A stretch of DNA of 64,000 nt from Variovorax sp. YR216 (lineage in GTDB: Bacteria; Pseudomonadota; Gammaproteobacteria; Burkholderiales; Burkholderiaceae_C), in contig NZ_FNRO01000006.1 in the NCBI RefSeq assembly GCF_900107745.1, forward strand, positions 1-64,000, written 5' to 3'. Shown here piece by piece: positions 8,623-17,896 of the stretch. Made by a program: the position numbers and the translations under genes. Numbering within the stretch: position 1 is the first letter of the stretch; the number at the start of each line of letters is the position of its first letter. The notes below the pieces were generated by a model that saw only the letters and a list, made by a program, of their open reading frames with translations, was not told the origin of the DNA and made no database searches.

Positions 8623-9378
8623 ATGTCCGTCACCGATCCCGCCGCCGACCACATCCTGGTGGTGGACGACGACCGCGAGATCCGCGAGCTGATCACCGCC
8701 TACCTCGTCAAGAACGGCATGCGCGTGGAGGCGGTGCCCACCGGCCGCCACATGCGGCAGGCGCTCGAGCAGGCGGGGCCGTTCGATTTGATCATCCTCG
8801 ACCTGATGCTGCCGGGCGAGGACGGCCTCCAGCTCTGCCGCGACCTGCGCGCCGGCAAGCAGAAGGCGATCCCGATCCTGATGCTGACCGCGCGCGGCGA
8901 CGAGGCCGACCGGATCCTGGGGCTGGAGATGGGCGCGGACGACTACCTCGCCAAGCCCTTCGCTGCGCGCGAGCTGCTGGCGCGCATCCGATCGGTTCTG
9001 CGCCGCACGCGCATGCTGCCGCCCAACATGCGCAGCAGCACCGAGGCGCGCTGGCTGGTCTTTGGCGACTGGCGGCTGGACACCGTCGAGCGCCACCTGC
9101 TCGACGCCGAGGGCGTGGTGGTGTCGCTGAGCGGCGCGGAGTACCGGCTGCTGCGCATGTTCCTCGACCATCCGCAGAAGGTGCTCAACCGCGACCAGAT
9201 CCTTAACATCACGCAGGGGCGCGACGCGGAGCTGTTCGAGCGTTCCATCGACCTGATGGTGAGCCGGCTGCGCAAGGCGCTGCGCGAGGATGCGCGGGAG
9301 CCGCGGTACATCAAGACGGTGCGCAGCGAGGGGTATGTGTTCTCGGCGGAGGTCGAGGCGATGGACGACGCGGCCTAG
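8623..9378 (+). CDS. OmpR-family response regulator
   Basis: 251 residues: receiver domain (acidic pair D15/D16, phospho-acceptor D60 in ILDLMLPGEDG, T89, K111 in YLAKPF) and a C-terminal winged-helix DNA-binding domain (about 145-243) ending YIKTVRSEGYVFSAEV. Preceded by TGGAGA. It is the partner of the adjacent kinase and is probably co-transcribed with it. The next gene begins 125 bases later on the same strand, so the Tat-exported hydrolase and DipZ-like protein could be targets, which is inference. Confidence 0.93.
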   Translation: MSVTDPAADHILVVDDDREIRELITAYLVKNGMRVEAVPTGRHMRQALEQAGPFDLIILDLMLPGEDGLQLCRDLRAGKQKAIPILMLTARGDEADRILGLEMGADDYLAKPFAARELLARIRSVLRRTRMLPPNMRSSTEARWLVFGDWRLDTVERHLLDAEGVVVSLSGAEYRLLRMFLDHPQKVLNRDQILNITQGRDAELFERSIDLMVSRLRKALREDAREPRYIKTVRSEGYVFSAEVEAMDDAA

Positions 9379-9503
9379 TTTGTACCGTTGTGTATCTGGC
9401 GGCCCGCCCGGTACACGGACATTCACTCTGGGCCGCGCGCGACACATGCCGCGTACATCCGGGCGGTCTACTGGCGTCACTCCAACCAACGAGGACTGAC
9501 GCC

Positions 9504-10538
9504 ATGAACACAACGAACGCTCCCACCGCCCGCCGCAGCTTTCTCGCAGGTGCCGCCGCCACGCTGGCTGCCGTGCCCTTCAGCGGACTCCTGTCGTCCG
9601 CAGCCCAGGCGGCCGAGCCGGCGCGCAGCAACGGGCAGTCGCGCTTCCAGACGCTGCGGCAGATCGATGCCGGCGACCTGAACGTCGGCTATGCCGAAGC
9701 CGGTCCGGCCGATGGGGCCCCGGTGATCCTGCTGCACGGCTGGCCCTACGACATCCACACCTACGTGGACGTCGCGCCGATCCTTGCGGCCGCGGGGCAC
9801 CGCGTCATCGTTCCGTATCTGCGCGGCTACGGCTCGACGCGCTTCCTTGCCGCGAGCACGCCGCGCAACGGCCAACAGGCCGCGGTGGCGCAGGACATCA
9901 TCGCGCTCATGGACGCGCTGAAGATCCAGCGCGCGACCATCGCCGGTTGCGACTGGGGCGCACGCACCGCCTGCATCCTCGCGGCGCTGTGGCCCGAGCG
10001 CTTCGATGCGCTGGTTTCGGTCAGTGGCTACCTGATCGGCAATCCAAAGGTCAATGCGATGCCGCAGTCGCCGGTGGCCGAGTTCGCATGGTGGTACCAG
10101 TCGTACTTCGCGACCGACCGCGGCCGCGAGGGCTACGAGAAGGACCGTGCTGCGTTCGCACGCTTCATCTGGCGCCAGGCGTCGCCGCAATGGCAGTTCG
10201 ACGATGCGACCTTCGCGCGTTCGGCGGCGGCGTTCGACAACCCCGACCATGTCGCGGTCGTCATCCACAACTACCGCTGGCGCATCGGGCTGGTGCAGGG
10301 CGAGGCGCGCTTCGATGCGCTCGAAGCCCGGCTGGCCGAGGCACCGCGCATCGCGCTGCCGACGATCACGCTCGAAGGCGATGCCAACGGCGCCCCTCAT
10401 CCCGATCCATCGGTCTACGCGGCCAAGTTCGCAGGGCCCTACCAGCACCGCGCCTTGCGCGGCGGCATCGGCCACAACCTGCCGCAAGAGGCGCCGGCGG
10501 ATTTCGCGCGGGCGGTGCTCGACGCGGTGCGCCTCTGA
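9504..10538 (+). CDS. Tat-exported alpha/beta hydrolase, epoxide-hydrolase-like
   Basis: 344 residues. A twin-arginine signal (ARRSFLAGAAA, R10-R11, cleavage near AQA-AEP at about 36) directs export to the periplasm. The mature part is an alpha/beta-hydrolase with oxyanion motif HGWP (78-81) and nucleophile elbow GCDWGA, whose Asp150 marks the epoxide hydrolase/haloalkane dehalogenase branch; the catalytic His lies in GGIGHNLPQEAP near the C-terminus. ATG follows GAGGAC. An exported epoxide-hydrolase-like protein may process a quorum or xenobiotic ester/epoxide; exact substrate unknown. 34 bases upstream of the dipZ-like gene on the same strand, so likely co-expressed. Confidence 0.82.
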   Translation: MNTTNAPTARRSFLAGAAATLAAVPFSGLLSSAAQAAEPARSNGQSRFQTLRQIDAGDLNVGYAEAGPADGAPVILLHGWPYDIHTYVDVAPILAAAGHRVIVPYLRGYGSTRFLAASTPRNGQQAAVAQDIIALMDALKIQRATIAGCDWGARTACILAALWPERFDALVSVSGYLIGNPKVNAMPQSPVAEFAWWYQSYFATDRGREGYEKDRAAFARFIWRQASPQWQFDDATFARSAAAFDNPDHVAVVIHNYRWRIGLVQGEARFDALEARLAEAPRIALPTITLEGDANGAPHPDPSVYAAKFAGPYQHRALRGGIGHNLPQEAPADFARAVLDAVRL

Positions 10539-10572
10539 TTCGCGGCAATCCGGACTGCCGAAGGAGATCGTG

Positions 10573-12330
10573 ATGAATGCCTCCCTGTACCTCGCCGCCT
10601 TCTCGGGCGGTGCGCTGACCCTGCTGAGCCCGTGCATCCTGCCGGTGCTGCCCTTCGTCCTCGCGCGCACGGGGCGGCCCTTCCGGCAGGGCACGCTGCC
10701 GCTGCTGCTGGGCATGGCGCTGACCTTCGCGGCGGTCGCTTCGCTGGGTGCGGTCGCCGGCGGCTGGGCGGTGCGATTCAACCAGTTCGGCCGCGCGGCG
10801 GCGCTCTTCGCGTTGGCGATCAGTGCGCTGGCGCTGCTTTCGCCGCGATGGGCGGACCGGGTGACGCGACCGCTGGTGCGGTTGGGCGATCGGCTGTCGA
10901 ACCACGTGGGCCGCGACACCGGCTGGGTCGGCTCGGTGCTGCTCGGCGTGGCGACGGGACTCGTGTGGTCGCCGTGCGCGGGGCCGATCCTCGGCCTCAT
11001 CCTCTCCAGTGCGGCGCTGGCCGGCCCCGGCGTGGAGACTTCGTCGCTGCTGCTGGCCTATGCGGCTGGTGCGTCGCTCTCGCTCGCTGTCGCCCTGCGC
11101 GCGGGAGAAGAGCGATTCGCCGGCTTGAGCGCACGGCTGCGCAGCAGCGCCTGGCCGCGCCGGGTGCTCGGCTCGGCCATGCTGGCGGGCGTGGCGGCGG
11201 TCGCTGCCGGCGTGGACACCGGCGCGCTGGCGCGCCTGTCGCTGGACTGGAGCAACGGTCTCGAGCAGCGCGTGCTGCAAGCGCTCCCCATGGGCGCTGC
11301 CGCAGCGGACACGGTGGCCGGCGGGGCGAAGGGCGCCGATGGACCGCGCGGCACGCCCTCGGGGCTGCCGGTCGAGCCGATCCGGCCCGATCTGTCAGGC
11401 GCGGTGAACTGGCTCAACGGCCAACCGCTGGACCTGCAGCAGTTGCGCGGCAAGGTGGTGCTGGTCAACTTCTGGACCTACTCGTGCATCAACTGCCTGC
11501 GCACCTTGCCGCATGTGCGCGCGTGGGCGCAGACGTACGCCGGCCAGGGGCTGGTGGTGATCGGCGTGCACACGCCCGAGTTCGCGTTCGAGAAGGAGAC
11601 GGGCAACGTCCAGAAGGCGCTCAAGCGGCTGGGCATCACCTACCCGGTGGCACAGGACAACGACTTCGCCGTCTGGCGCGCGTTCCAGAACCAGTACTGG
11701 CCGGCGCTGTACTTCATCGATGCAGAGGGCCGCGTGCGGCACCACCAGTTCGGCGAAGGCGGGGAAGTGCGTTCGGAACAGGTGATCCAGGCCCTGCTGC
11801 GCGAGGCCGGCGCCGATGCCACCGCGGCGGCGCCCGTCGTGCCCGACACGCGCGGCCCGGGGCTCGCGGCCGACCTGCGCAACGTGCGTTCGCCCGAGAC
11901 CTACCTGGGCTACCGCCAGGCCAGCGGCTTCGCGTCGCCGTCCCGCATTGCCAGCGATCGAAGCAAGGTCTACACGCTGGGCCGGCTCGGCCTCAACGAC
12001 TGGGGCCTGAAGGGTGCGTGGACCGTCGGCCCCGAGTTCGTCCAGCTCGACGAGGCCGGCGGCGCGGTCGCGATCCGCTTCCATGCGCGCGATGCGCACC
12101 TGGTGCTGGGGTTTGCGGCGGGCCATGGGCCGATCCCGTTCCAGCTCACGCTCGATGGGCGCGCACCCGGTGCGGATCATGGCGACGACGTCGACGCCGA
12201 AGGCCACGGCGCGATCGATGCGACCCGCCTCTACCAACTGGTGCGGCAGCGCGGATCCATCGACGATCGCGTGGTGGAGATCCGCTTTCTCGATGCCGGC
12301 GCGCGGGCCTTTGCGTTCACCTTTGGTTGA
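10573..12330 (+). CDS. dipZ: DipZ-like protein: CcdA membrane domain fused to thioredoxin-like domain
   Basis: 585 residues in three parts. The N-terminal membrane part (about 1-220) has the two CcdA-type cysteine motifs LLSPCILPVLPF and WSPCAGPILGL, used to carry electrons across the inner membrane. A periplasmic thioredoxin/TlpA-like domain follows (about 270-410) with active-site C305-x2-C308 (YSCINC). The C-terminal domain (about 430-585) is a beta-rich module seen in mycobacterial DipZ. The protein should reduce disulfides of exported substrates. AAGGAG precedes the ATG by 6 bases. Neighbouring exported hydrolase is a possible client. Alternative name: cytochrome c biogenesis/thiol-disulfide interchange protein. 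Confidence 0.85.
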   Translation: MNASLYLAAFSGGALTLLSPCILPVLPFVLARTGRPFRQGTLPLLLGMALTFAAVASLGAVAGGWAVRFNQFGRAAALFALAISALALLSPRWADRVTRPLVRLGDRLSNHVGRDTGWVGSVLLGVATGLVWSPCAGPILGLILSSAALAGPGVETSSLLLAYAAGASLSLAVALRAGEERFAGLSARLRSSAWPRRVLGSAMLAGVAAVAAGVDTGALARLSLDWSNGLEQRVLQALPMGAAAADTVAGGAKGADGPRGTPSGLPVEPIRPDLSGAVNWLNGQPLDLQQLRGKVVLVNFWTYSCINCLRTLPHVRAWAQTYAGQGLVVIGVHTPEFAFEKETGNVQKALKRLGITYPVAQDNDFAVWRAFQNQYWPALYFIDAEGRVRHHQFGEGGEVRSEQVIQALLREAGADATAAAPVVPDTRGPGLAADLRNVRSPETYLGYRQASGFASPSRIASDRSKVYTLGRLGLNDWGLKGAWTVGPEFVQLDEAGGAVAIRFHARDAHLVLGFAAGHGPIPFQLTLDGRAPGADHGDDVDAEGHGAIDATRLYQLVRQRGSIDDRVVEIRFLDAGARAFAFTFG

Positions 12331-12359
12331 GGCGGTTCGGTCAGGTGATGGTCAGTTTT

Positions 12360-12377
12360 GTGACACGCATGTGTCAC
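12360..12377. promoter_or_regulatory. Dyad upstream of the phosphoesterase gene
   Basis: GTGACAC-GCAT-GTGTCAC, a perfect 7-4-7 inverted repeat 112 bases before the next ATG and 30 bases after the dipZ stop. It is not followed by a clean T-run, so an operator is as likely as a terminator. Confidence 0.4.
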
Positions 12378-12489
12378 TCAATGTTTCTACATTTTTCTTC
12401 GGTCTGGCGCCCCTCAGCACCTGCACCTGGAAGAACCGGGCGCGACCGAACGCGCGCAGGCCATTTCGCCAACCATCGCCTCACACTCC

Positions 12490-14946
12490 ATGAACATGTC
12501 CCATAGAAGAACCCTGCTCACGTCCCTGACGGCCGTCGCAGCCTGCGCGCTCGCCGCCTGCGGTGGCGGCAGCAACAGCAGCAGCTTCCCTATCACCTCG
12601 ACCTCCACGGGCGCTTCGAACACCACGACCCTCAGCGGCGTCGTGGCGGCCAGCGGCTACGTCCCGGGCAGCGCCACCGGCAACCCGACGCTAAAGGCCG
12701 GCTACTACCAGAACGCCAAGGTCTTCCTCGATGCCAATGGCAACGGCGTGCTCGACAGCGGCGAAGTCTCGACCGTCACCGACGCCAACGGCAAGTTCAC
12801 GCTGAAGGCCAGTGCCACCGGCCAGCTCGTTGCCGACATCACCACCTCGGCCACCAACACCGCCACCGGTTCCGCCGTCGCCCAGCACCTCGTTCTGCGT
12901 GCCTCGGCCGCGCAGATTGCCGACCAGGGTGTCTCCAACGTCGTCATCAGCCCGTTGTCGAGCGAAGCGCAGCGCCTGGTCGAAGCCCGCGGCACCGACT
13001 ACGCGACCGAGAAGGCCCACCTCGCCACGCGCCTGAGCGGCCCGGCATTCAACCTCGGCAACGCCTCGGTCGCCGACCCGCTGGCAGACGTCAACACCCT
13101 GAGCGGCGCGGCCCAGTACGCGGTGCTCTATGAAGACAACCAGCTGACCAACCGCTACACCTACGCGACCGCCAAGCTCGACCGCGGTGACATGTATCCG
13201 GACCACCTGGCCGTCACGGGCGGCGACCCGCGCCTGGTCGGCAGCGGCGCGAGCCCCGCCACCATCGTGCAACCGACCCAGACGCAAGCGAAGATCACCT
13301 TCGCCCAGGCCCAGCAGGCGGCGTTCAACGTCGAAGGCGTGCCGGCTTACGACCACATCTTCGTCATCGTCGAGGAGAACAAGTCCTCGGGCGCCATCCT
13401 GGGCAACCCGCGCGTGCCCTACATGAACGCGATGCTGAGCAAGTTCAACCAGCTCACGACCTACTACTCGACCGGCAATCCGTCAGAGCCCAACTACACG
13501 GCCCTGGGCGGTGGCGATGACTACGGCATCACTGATGACAACTGGTTCGGTTGCGGCGCCCAGCCGGGAACGCCTTATGTCGTGACGGACAAGGCGCGAG
13601 CGGCCAGCGTCGCCTCGGACGGGCAGCCCCTGCCGGCGACCTTCGTGCTGCCGACCGCAGGCGGCACCGAGACCGGCGGCCAGAACAGCAGCCTCCTGGC
13701 GGGCTACAGCACCACCGCCACCGCTGCCTGCGGCCTCACCCCGACGAGCGGCACGGTCCACAACATTCCGGGCGCCAACCTCTTCACGCTGCTGTCGCAG
13801 GCCGGCCTGACCGCGCGCACCTACAGCGAGTCGATGAACCCGGGCCAGGATGCCCGCGCGGACAGCGTCGCCGAAGCTGGCATCACCGCCACCTACACCG
13901 GCGCCTATGTCACCGACGACCTGCTCACCCAGGCCGCGATCGACGGCAACCCGTCGCTGACCAGCGGTGCCCTCGTGGGCACGGCCAACTATGCGGTGGC
14001 AGGCGGCCTGTACAAGGTCAAGCACGGTCCATCGATCGCCTGGCAGGATGCACGCAACCTGCCGGAGTTCTTCGCTGACAACCGCACGATCTTCGGTACG
14101 CAGTACCAGGAAGCGGACTGGAAGAAGTCGACCGCCTATGCGGGCTACGACAAGTCGGCCTGGGTCTACGACCAGTTCAGCAGGGATCTGGACACGGGGG
14201 ACGTGGGCAACATCAACTTCATCGTGCCCGACCAGTGCGACGACATGCACGGCGTCGGCAGTGACGTGAGTTGCGCCAACAACAACAACGGCGCGGCCGT
14301 GGGCCTGACGCGTGCCGACATCTACCTGCAAAAGGTGATCAGCAAGATCCGCAACTCGGCGCTGTGGAAGAACCCGCAGCAACGCAATGCGATCGTCGTG
14401 ATCTTCGACGAAGGCGAAGGCTCCAGCACCGCATGCTGCGGCTGGAACCCCAGCAAGACCTCGGGCGCGCAACCGCTGACGATTGCTGCGGACGGCACGA
14501 TCACGAAGACGTCGCCCACCAACTACCAGCAGGGCAACTTCGGCCATGGCCAGACCATCTTCGGCGTCATGACCAACCAGCATGACCTCGGCAAGCAGAA
14601 CAAGGGCGTGGTGGACAGCGACTCCTACAGCCACTTCTCGCTGGTGCGTACCTTCCAGGACATGTTCCAGCTGGCTGATCCGGCCAAGGATGCGACCTAC
14701 CTGAACCGCGCAAAGTACACGGAGCATTTCGTTCTCGCGAACATCACCAACCTGCCAGAGCTCCAGAGCAGCGCCGACACCCACTTCGACGCCGTGCGTC
14801 CGATCAATCATGCCTACGTGATTCCGGCCAGCTACCAGCAGCGTCTGAATCCGGCGGACTACGCGTATGCGGCTGGCACCGCCGCGCCTTCGTACCAGAC
14901 CGGTCCGGACGCAACGCAGGAAAGCATCTGGGGTTCCGCGCGCTGA
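12490..14946 (+). CDS. Phosphoesterase-family lipoprotein (alkaline-phosphatase-like fold)
   Basis: 818 residues. N-terminal lipoprotein signal ends at ALAACGGG (Cys about 21). Residues about 50-130 hold a beta module with an EF-hand-like DANGNGVLDSGE loop (probable calcium site). The main domain from about 285 (YDHIFVIVEENKSS) is the phosphoesterase family of acid phosphatases and phospholipases C; VIFDEGEGSS and FGHGQTIFG are further metal/phosphate-site motifs. It should act at the cell surface on phosphate esters or phosphonates. No clear Shine-Dalgarno; ATGs at 12490 and 12496 both possible. It is followed by an intrinsic terminator, so it may be its own transcription unit although functionally similar envelope genes follow. 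Confidence 0.82.
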   Translation: MNMSHRRTLLTSLTAVAACALAACGGGSNSSSFPITSTSTGASNTTTLSGVVAASGYVPGSATGNPTLKAGYYQNAKVFLDANGNGVLDSGEVSTVTDANGKFTLKASATGQLVADITTSATNTATGSAVAQHLVLRASAAQIADQGVSNVVISPLSSEAQRLVEARGTDYATEKAHLATRLSGPAFNLGNASVADPLADVNTLSGAAQYAVLYEDNQLTNRYTYATAKLDRGDMYPDHLAVTGGDPRLVGSGASPATIVQPTQTQAKITFAQAQQAAFNVEGVPAYDHIFVIVEENKSSGAILGNPRVPYMNAMLSKFNQLTTYYSTGNPSEPNYTALGGGDDYGITDDNWFGCGAQPGTPYVVTDKARAASVASDGQPLPATFVLPTAGGTETGGQNSSLLAGYSTTATAACGLTPTSGTVHNIPGANLFTLLSQAGLTARTYSESMNPGQDARADSVAEAGITATYTGAYVTDDLLTQAAIDGNPSLTSGALVGTANYAVAGGLYKVKHGPSIAWQDARNLPEFFADNRTIFGTQYQEADWKKSTAYAGYDKSAWVYDQFSRDLDTGDVGNINFIVPDQCDDMHGVGSDVSCANNNNGAAVGLTRADIYLQKVISKIRNSALWKNPQQRNAIVVIFDEGEGSSTACCGWNPSKTSGAQPLTIAADGTITKTSPTNYQQGNFGHGQTIFGVMTNQHDLGKQNKGVVDSDSYSHFSLVRTFQDMFQLADPAKDATYLNRAKYTEHFVLANITNLPELQSSADTHFDAVRPINHAYVIPASYQQRLNPADYAYAAGTAAPSYQTGPDATQESIWGSAR

Positions 14947-14981
14947 GCAGCGTCTGACAAGCAGAAGCAGCAACAAGAGCA

Positions 14982-15013
14982 GGGAGGCGGCTTCGGCCGC
15001 TTCCCGGCTTTTT
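14982..15013 (+). terminator. Intrinsic terminator after the phosphoesterase gene
   Basis: Ten-base-pair stem (one G-T pair) GGGAGGCGGC / GCCGCTTCCC closed by a TTCG tetraloop and followed by GGCTTTTT. Classic Rho-independent form, 35 bases after the stop codon. Confidence 0.85.
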
Positions 15014-15036
15014 GGTATTTGTCCCAAGGGAACTCA

Positions 15037-16569
15037 ATGCGCAAGGTCCATGCGACGAGGCGGTCCTCCATCCGCTCGTTCGCCATCCAGTTGTTCGTGT
15101 CATGCGCCGCCTTGACGCTGGCGGCCTGTGGGGGCGGTGGAGGCTCCGGCGGCGCGTCACCAACGCCAGCGGCGGGAACGCAGACCGCTGGCACCACCGG
15201 CAACCCCAGTGGCACCACGACGAACACCAGCAACCTGAGCCTTGCTGCCCAGGTCGGCCAGAAGTTGTTCTTTGACCAGGATTTGTCCGGCAGCAAGAAC
15301 CAGTCGTGCGCGAGCTGCCATGACCCGAACTACGCCTACGGCCCGCCCAACAGCCTGGCCGTGCAGCTCGGCTCGGACGGGCTGTCCAAGGGCCAGCGCG
15401 CGGTGCCTTCGCTGCGCTACAAGGACATGACGCCGCCCTACAGCGACGTGGCCGAGAATCCCGACGGCGTGACGACGAGCGCGCCCGGCGGCGGCTTCAT
15501 GCTGGATGGCCGCGCGCCCACGCTGGCCGAACAGGTGACGCTCCCGCTGCTGAATCCGATCGAGATGAACAATGCCTCGAAGGAAGCGGTGGTCCAGGTC
15601 GCGCGCAGCGCTTCCTATGCGGCGCTGTTCAAGCAGGCCTTTGGCGCGAATGCGCTCGACGATACGGACACCGCCTTCGCCGACATCGGCCAGGCGATCG
15701 CGGCCTTCGAAACCGAAGACATCAGCTTCCATCCGTACAAGAGCAAGTACGACCTCTACATCGGCAACAAGATCGGCGGCACGTTGACGGCCGCCGAGAT
15801 GCGCGGTCTGGCGATCTTCAACCGGCAAGACCGGGGCAACTGCCTGGCTTGCCACTTCCAGGGCGCCAACTTCAATGGCAGCGCGGGATTGATGACCGAC
15901 TTTACCTACCAGGCCATCGGCGCGCCGCGAAACGACCGATCGATCCCGAACAACCCCGATCCCATTCCGGCCAACGACGACCCGGCCTACTTCGACATGG
16001 GCCTGTGCGGCCCCGCCAACGACAACAGCTACAACGGCCACAAGCCGGGAACGCCCAAGGCCGGAGCGGCGCCGGACCCCTTCACCGGCGCCAACAACCC
16101 GGATCCGTACTGCGGCCGCTTCAAGGTGCCGACCTTGCGCAACGTCGCGTCGCGCTCGGTGTTCTTCCACAACGGCGTCTTCCACTCGCTGGAGCAGGTG
16201 GTCCGTTTCTACAACACGCGCGACACGAACCCCGAGTACTGGTATCCCTCGACCGGCGGCAGCGGCACGGCGATGGCCAATCCCCCCTATGCGCTGCAGC
16301 CGACGTATGTGCCGGGCGCGACGGTCAACAAATTCAACGATCTGCCCGCGATCTATCAAGGCAACATCGACGAGGAAGCGCCGCTGGGGCAGGGCCAGAC
16401 CGATGCGGGCGGCAACACGGCGCTCAACGGTGCCCAGCCGCGCGTCGCGGGCTCGACATCGCAGCTCACGGAGCAGGACATGAAAGACCTGATCTGCTTC
16501 CTGGGTGTCCTGAGCGACGGCTATCAGCCACCGGCGGAAGCACCAACTGGCGGAACTTGCGTCAATTGA
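15037..16569 (+). CDS. Di-haem cytochrome c peroxidase/MauG-family lipoprotein
   Basis: 510 residues. Lipoprotein signal with lipobox LTLAAC (Cys31), then a Gly/Ser/Thr-rich linker. Two c-type haem sites: CASCH (C91, C94, H95) and CLACH (C269, C272, H273), the spacing of bacterial cytochrome c peroxidase and MauG. Such proteins reduce hydrogen peroxide with electrons from small cytochromes, or oxidatively modify a partner protein. The MauG-like possibility is notable because uncharacterised secreted proteins follow directly. ATG at 15037 has AAGGGA 5 bases upstream; a TTG six codons earlier is less likely. Its TGA overlaps the TTG start of the next gene. Confidence 0.88.
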   Translation: MRKVHATRRSSIRSFAIQLFVSCAALTLAACGGGGGSGGASPTPAAGTQTAGTTGNPSGTTTNTSNLSLAAQVGQKLFFDQDLSGSKNQSCASCHDPNYAYGPPNSLAVQLGSDGLSKGQRAVPSLRYKDMTPPYSDVAENPDGVTTSAPGGGFMLDGRAPTLAEQVTLPLLNPIEMNNASKEAVVQVARSASYAALFKQAFGANALDDTDTAFADIGQAIAAFETEDISFHPYKSKYDLYIGNKIGGTLTAAEMRGLAIFNRQDRGNCLACHFQGANFNGSAGLMTDFTYQAIGAPRNDRSIPNNPDPIPANDDPAYFDMGLCGPANDNSYNGHKPGTPKAGAAPDPFTGANNPDPYCGRFKVPTLRNVASRSVFFHNGVFHSLEQVVRFYNTRDTNPEYWYPSTGGSGTAMANPPYALQPTYVPGATVNKFNDLPAIYQGNIDEEAPLGQGQTDAGGNTALNGAQPRVAGSTSQLTEQDMKDLICFLGVLSDGYQPPAEAPTGGTCVN

Positions 16570-17222
16570 ATACGAACACGAATACGAAGGGCGCCGGTCT
16601 CGCTGCCTTCCTCCTGATGTCGCTGGCCGTGCTGTGCGCATGCGGCGACAACGAACAGGTCCGTTTTCCGAACCGGGACAACTTCACGGCGACGGTGAAC
16701 GACTTCCTCGCGCAGCGCGGGCACGTGTGCCTGGCCAAGTACGACTGGCCCATCGCGGTGGCGACCGGCTCGCTCAGCGCCGATGCGCAGCAGATGCCGG
16801 TGCTCGAAAAGATCGGCCTCGTGAGCGGCCGCGACATCGTCCGCAGGGACGCCTCGGGCAATGACGACACCGCGCGCGAATACTCGCTGACCGCCGAGGG
16901 GCGGAAGTTCTACCGGCACGAGCCGGTGGTGATCCGCACTGCGACGCGCAATGTCGTCCACCCGGCGGACTTCTGCGTCGCCTCCCTGACGCTGGATCGT
17001 CTGCTCGGCTGGGAGGCACCGCAAACGCGCGACGGCCGCACGGGGACCTCGCTGCTGTTCACCTACCGCATCGCGCCCGAGCCCTGGGCCGCCGCGCCCG
17101 AGGTGCTGCGTGCCTTTCCGCTGCTGGCGCACGCCATCCAGAACGAAAAGACGATGCAGGTGCGCCTGGGCGTGCACCTGACGCCGCATGGCTGGGTCGC
17201 GGACGAACTCGACGAGCACTGA
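16566..17222 (+). CDS. Uncharacterised lipoprotein A of a tandem pair
   Basis: 218 residues if begun at the TTG 16566-16568, which overlaps the peroxidase stop (TTGA) and gives a full lipoprotein signal (MNTNTNTKGAGLAAFLLM, lipobox LCAC). An ATG at 16617 would leave only a stub signal. I do not recognise a named family. Conserved features shared with the next gene: DFLAQRGHVCLAKYDWP, EGRKFYRHEP, ADFCVASL and a late APEVLRAFPLLAHAIQ segment. Two cysteines (in HVCL and DFCV) are kept in both proteins and could form a disulfide. Position behind a peroxidase with shared translation suggests joint function at the envelope. Confidence 0.75.
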   Translation: MNTNTNTKGAGLAAFLLMSLAVLCACGDNEQVRFPNRDNFTATVNDFLAQRGHVCLAKYDWPIAVATGSLSADAQQMPVLEKIGLVSGRDIVRRDASGNDDTAREYSLTAEGRKFYRHEPVVIRTATRNVVHPADFCVASLTLDRLLGWEAPQTRDGRTGTSLLFTYRIAPEPWAAAPEVLRAFPLLAHAIQNEKTMQVRLGVHLTPHGWVADELDEH

Positions 17223-17235
17223 TTTCTCTTCTCCT

Positions 17236-17895
17236 ATGCAACTCCAACTCATGAACACCCGCTTTCCTCTCCAGCTTCTGCTGGGTATCGCAGCAGCCTT
17301 CTCCCTGGCCGCTTGCGACGCTGTCCACGACGCCAAGGCGCCGACACCCGAGAACATGGCCATCGCGCTGGACGACTACCTGGCCCAGCGCGGCGACCTG
17401 TGCCTCTCGATGTTCGACTGGCCGGCCGACCTGACGGAAGCCGAGGCCGGCTCCGGCGCGCGCCGTGCAGTGCAGTTCCCGGTCATGGAAAAGCTCGGCC
17501 TCCTGCACAGCACCATCGTCGAGGCGCCCAAGAGCAAGGAGAACCCGGACGGCGCCGTCAAGCGCTTCGAACTGACCGAGAACGGCCGCAAGTTCTACAA
17601 GCCGCACCCGTACACGGCGCGCGGCGGCGAGGCGCACGCCAATGACTTCTGCGTGGCGCATCTCAAGCGCGAGAAGGTCGTCGGTGTGCAGGTGGACGCG
17701 CAGGATGCGCAGCATCCGCAAGTGGTGGTGAGCTACACCTATCAGGTCGAACCCGCGCCGTGGATGCAGGACCCCGAGGCGCAGCGCGTGTTCCCGATGA
17801 TCGCGCGGGTCATCCAGGGCGCCGGCAGCGTGCAATTGCGCCAGGGCTTCACGCTCGAAGACAGGGGCTGGCTCCCCAAGATCGGACCGGTATGA
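17236..17895 (+). CDS. Uncharacterised lipoprotein B, paralogue of the preceding gene
   Basis: 219 residues with lipobox SLAACD. Clearly homologous to the preceding protein by eye: DDYLAQRGDLCLSMFDWP, NGRKFYKPHP, NDFCVAHL and PEAQRVFPMIARVIQG occur in the same order and spacing. Length is nearly identical, so this is a tandem duplication that has diverged. Two ATGs (17236, 17251) are possible and neither has a good Shine-Dalgarno; the 13-base gap suggests translational coupling. Stop is one base before the next gene's ATG. Function unknown. Confidence 0.75.
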   Translation: MQLQLMNTRFPLQLLLGIAAAFSLAACDAVHDAKAPTPENMAIALDDYLAQRGDLCLSMFDWPADLTEAEAGSGARRAVQFPVMEKLGLLHSTIVEAPKSKENPDGAVKRFELTENGRKFYKPHPYTARGGEAHANDFCVAHLKREKVVGVQVDAQDAQHPQVVVSYTYQVEPAPWMQDPEAQRVFPMIARVIQGAGSVQLRQGFTLEDRGWLPKIGPV

Positions 17896-17896
17896 G

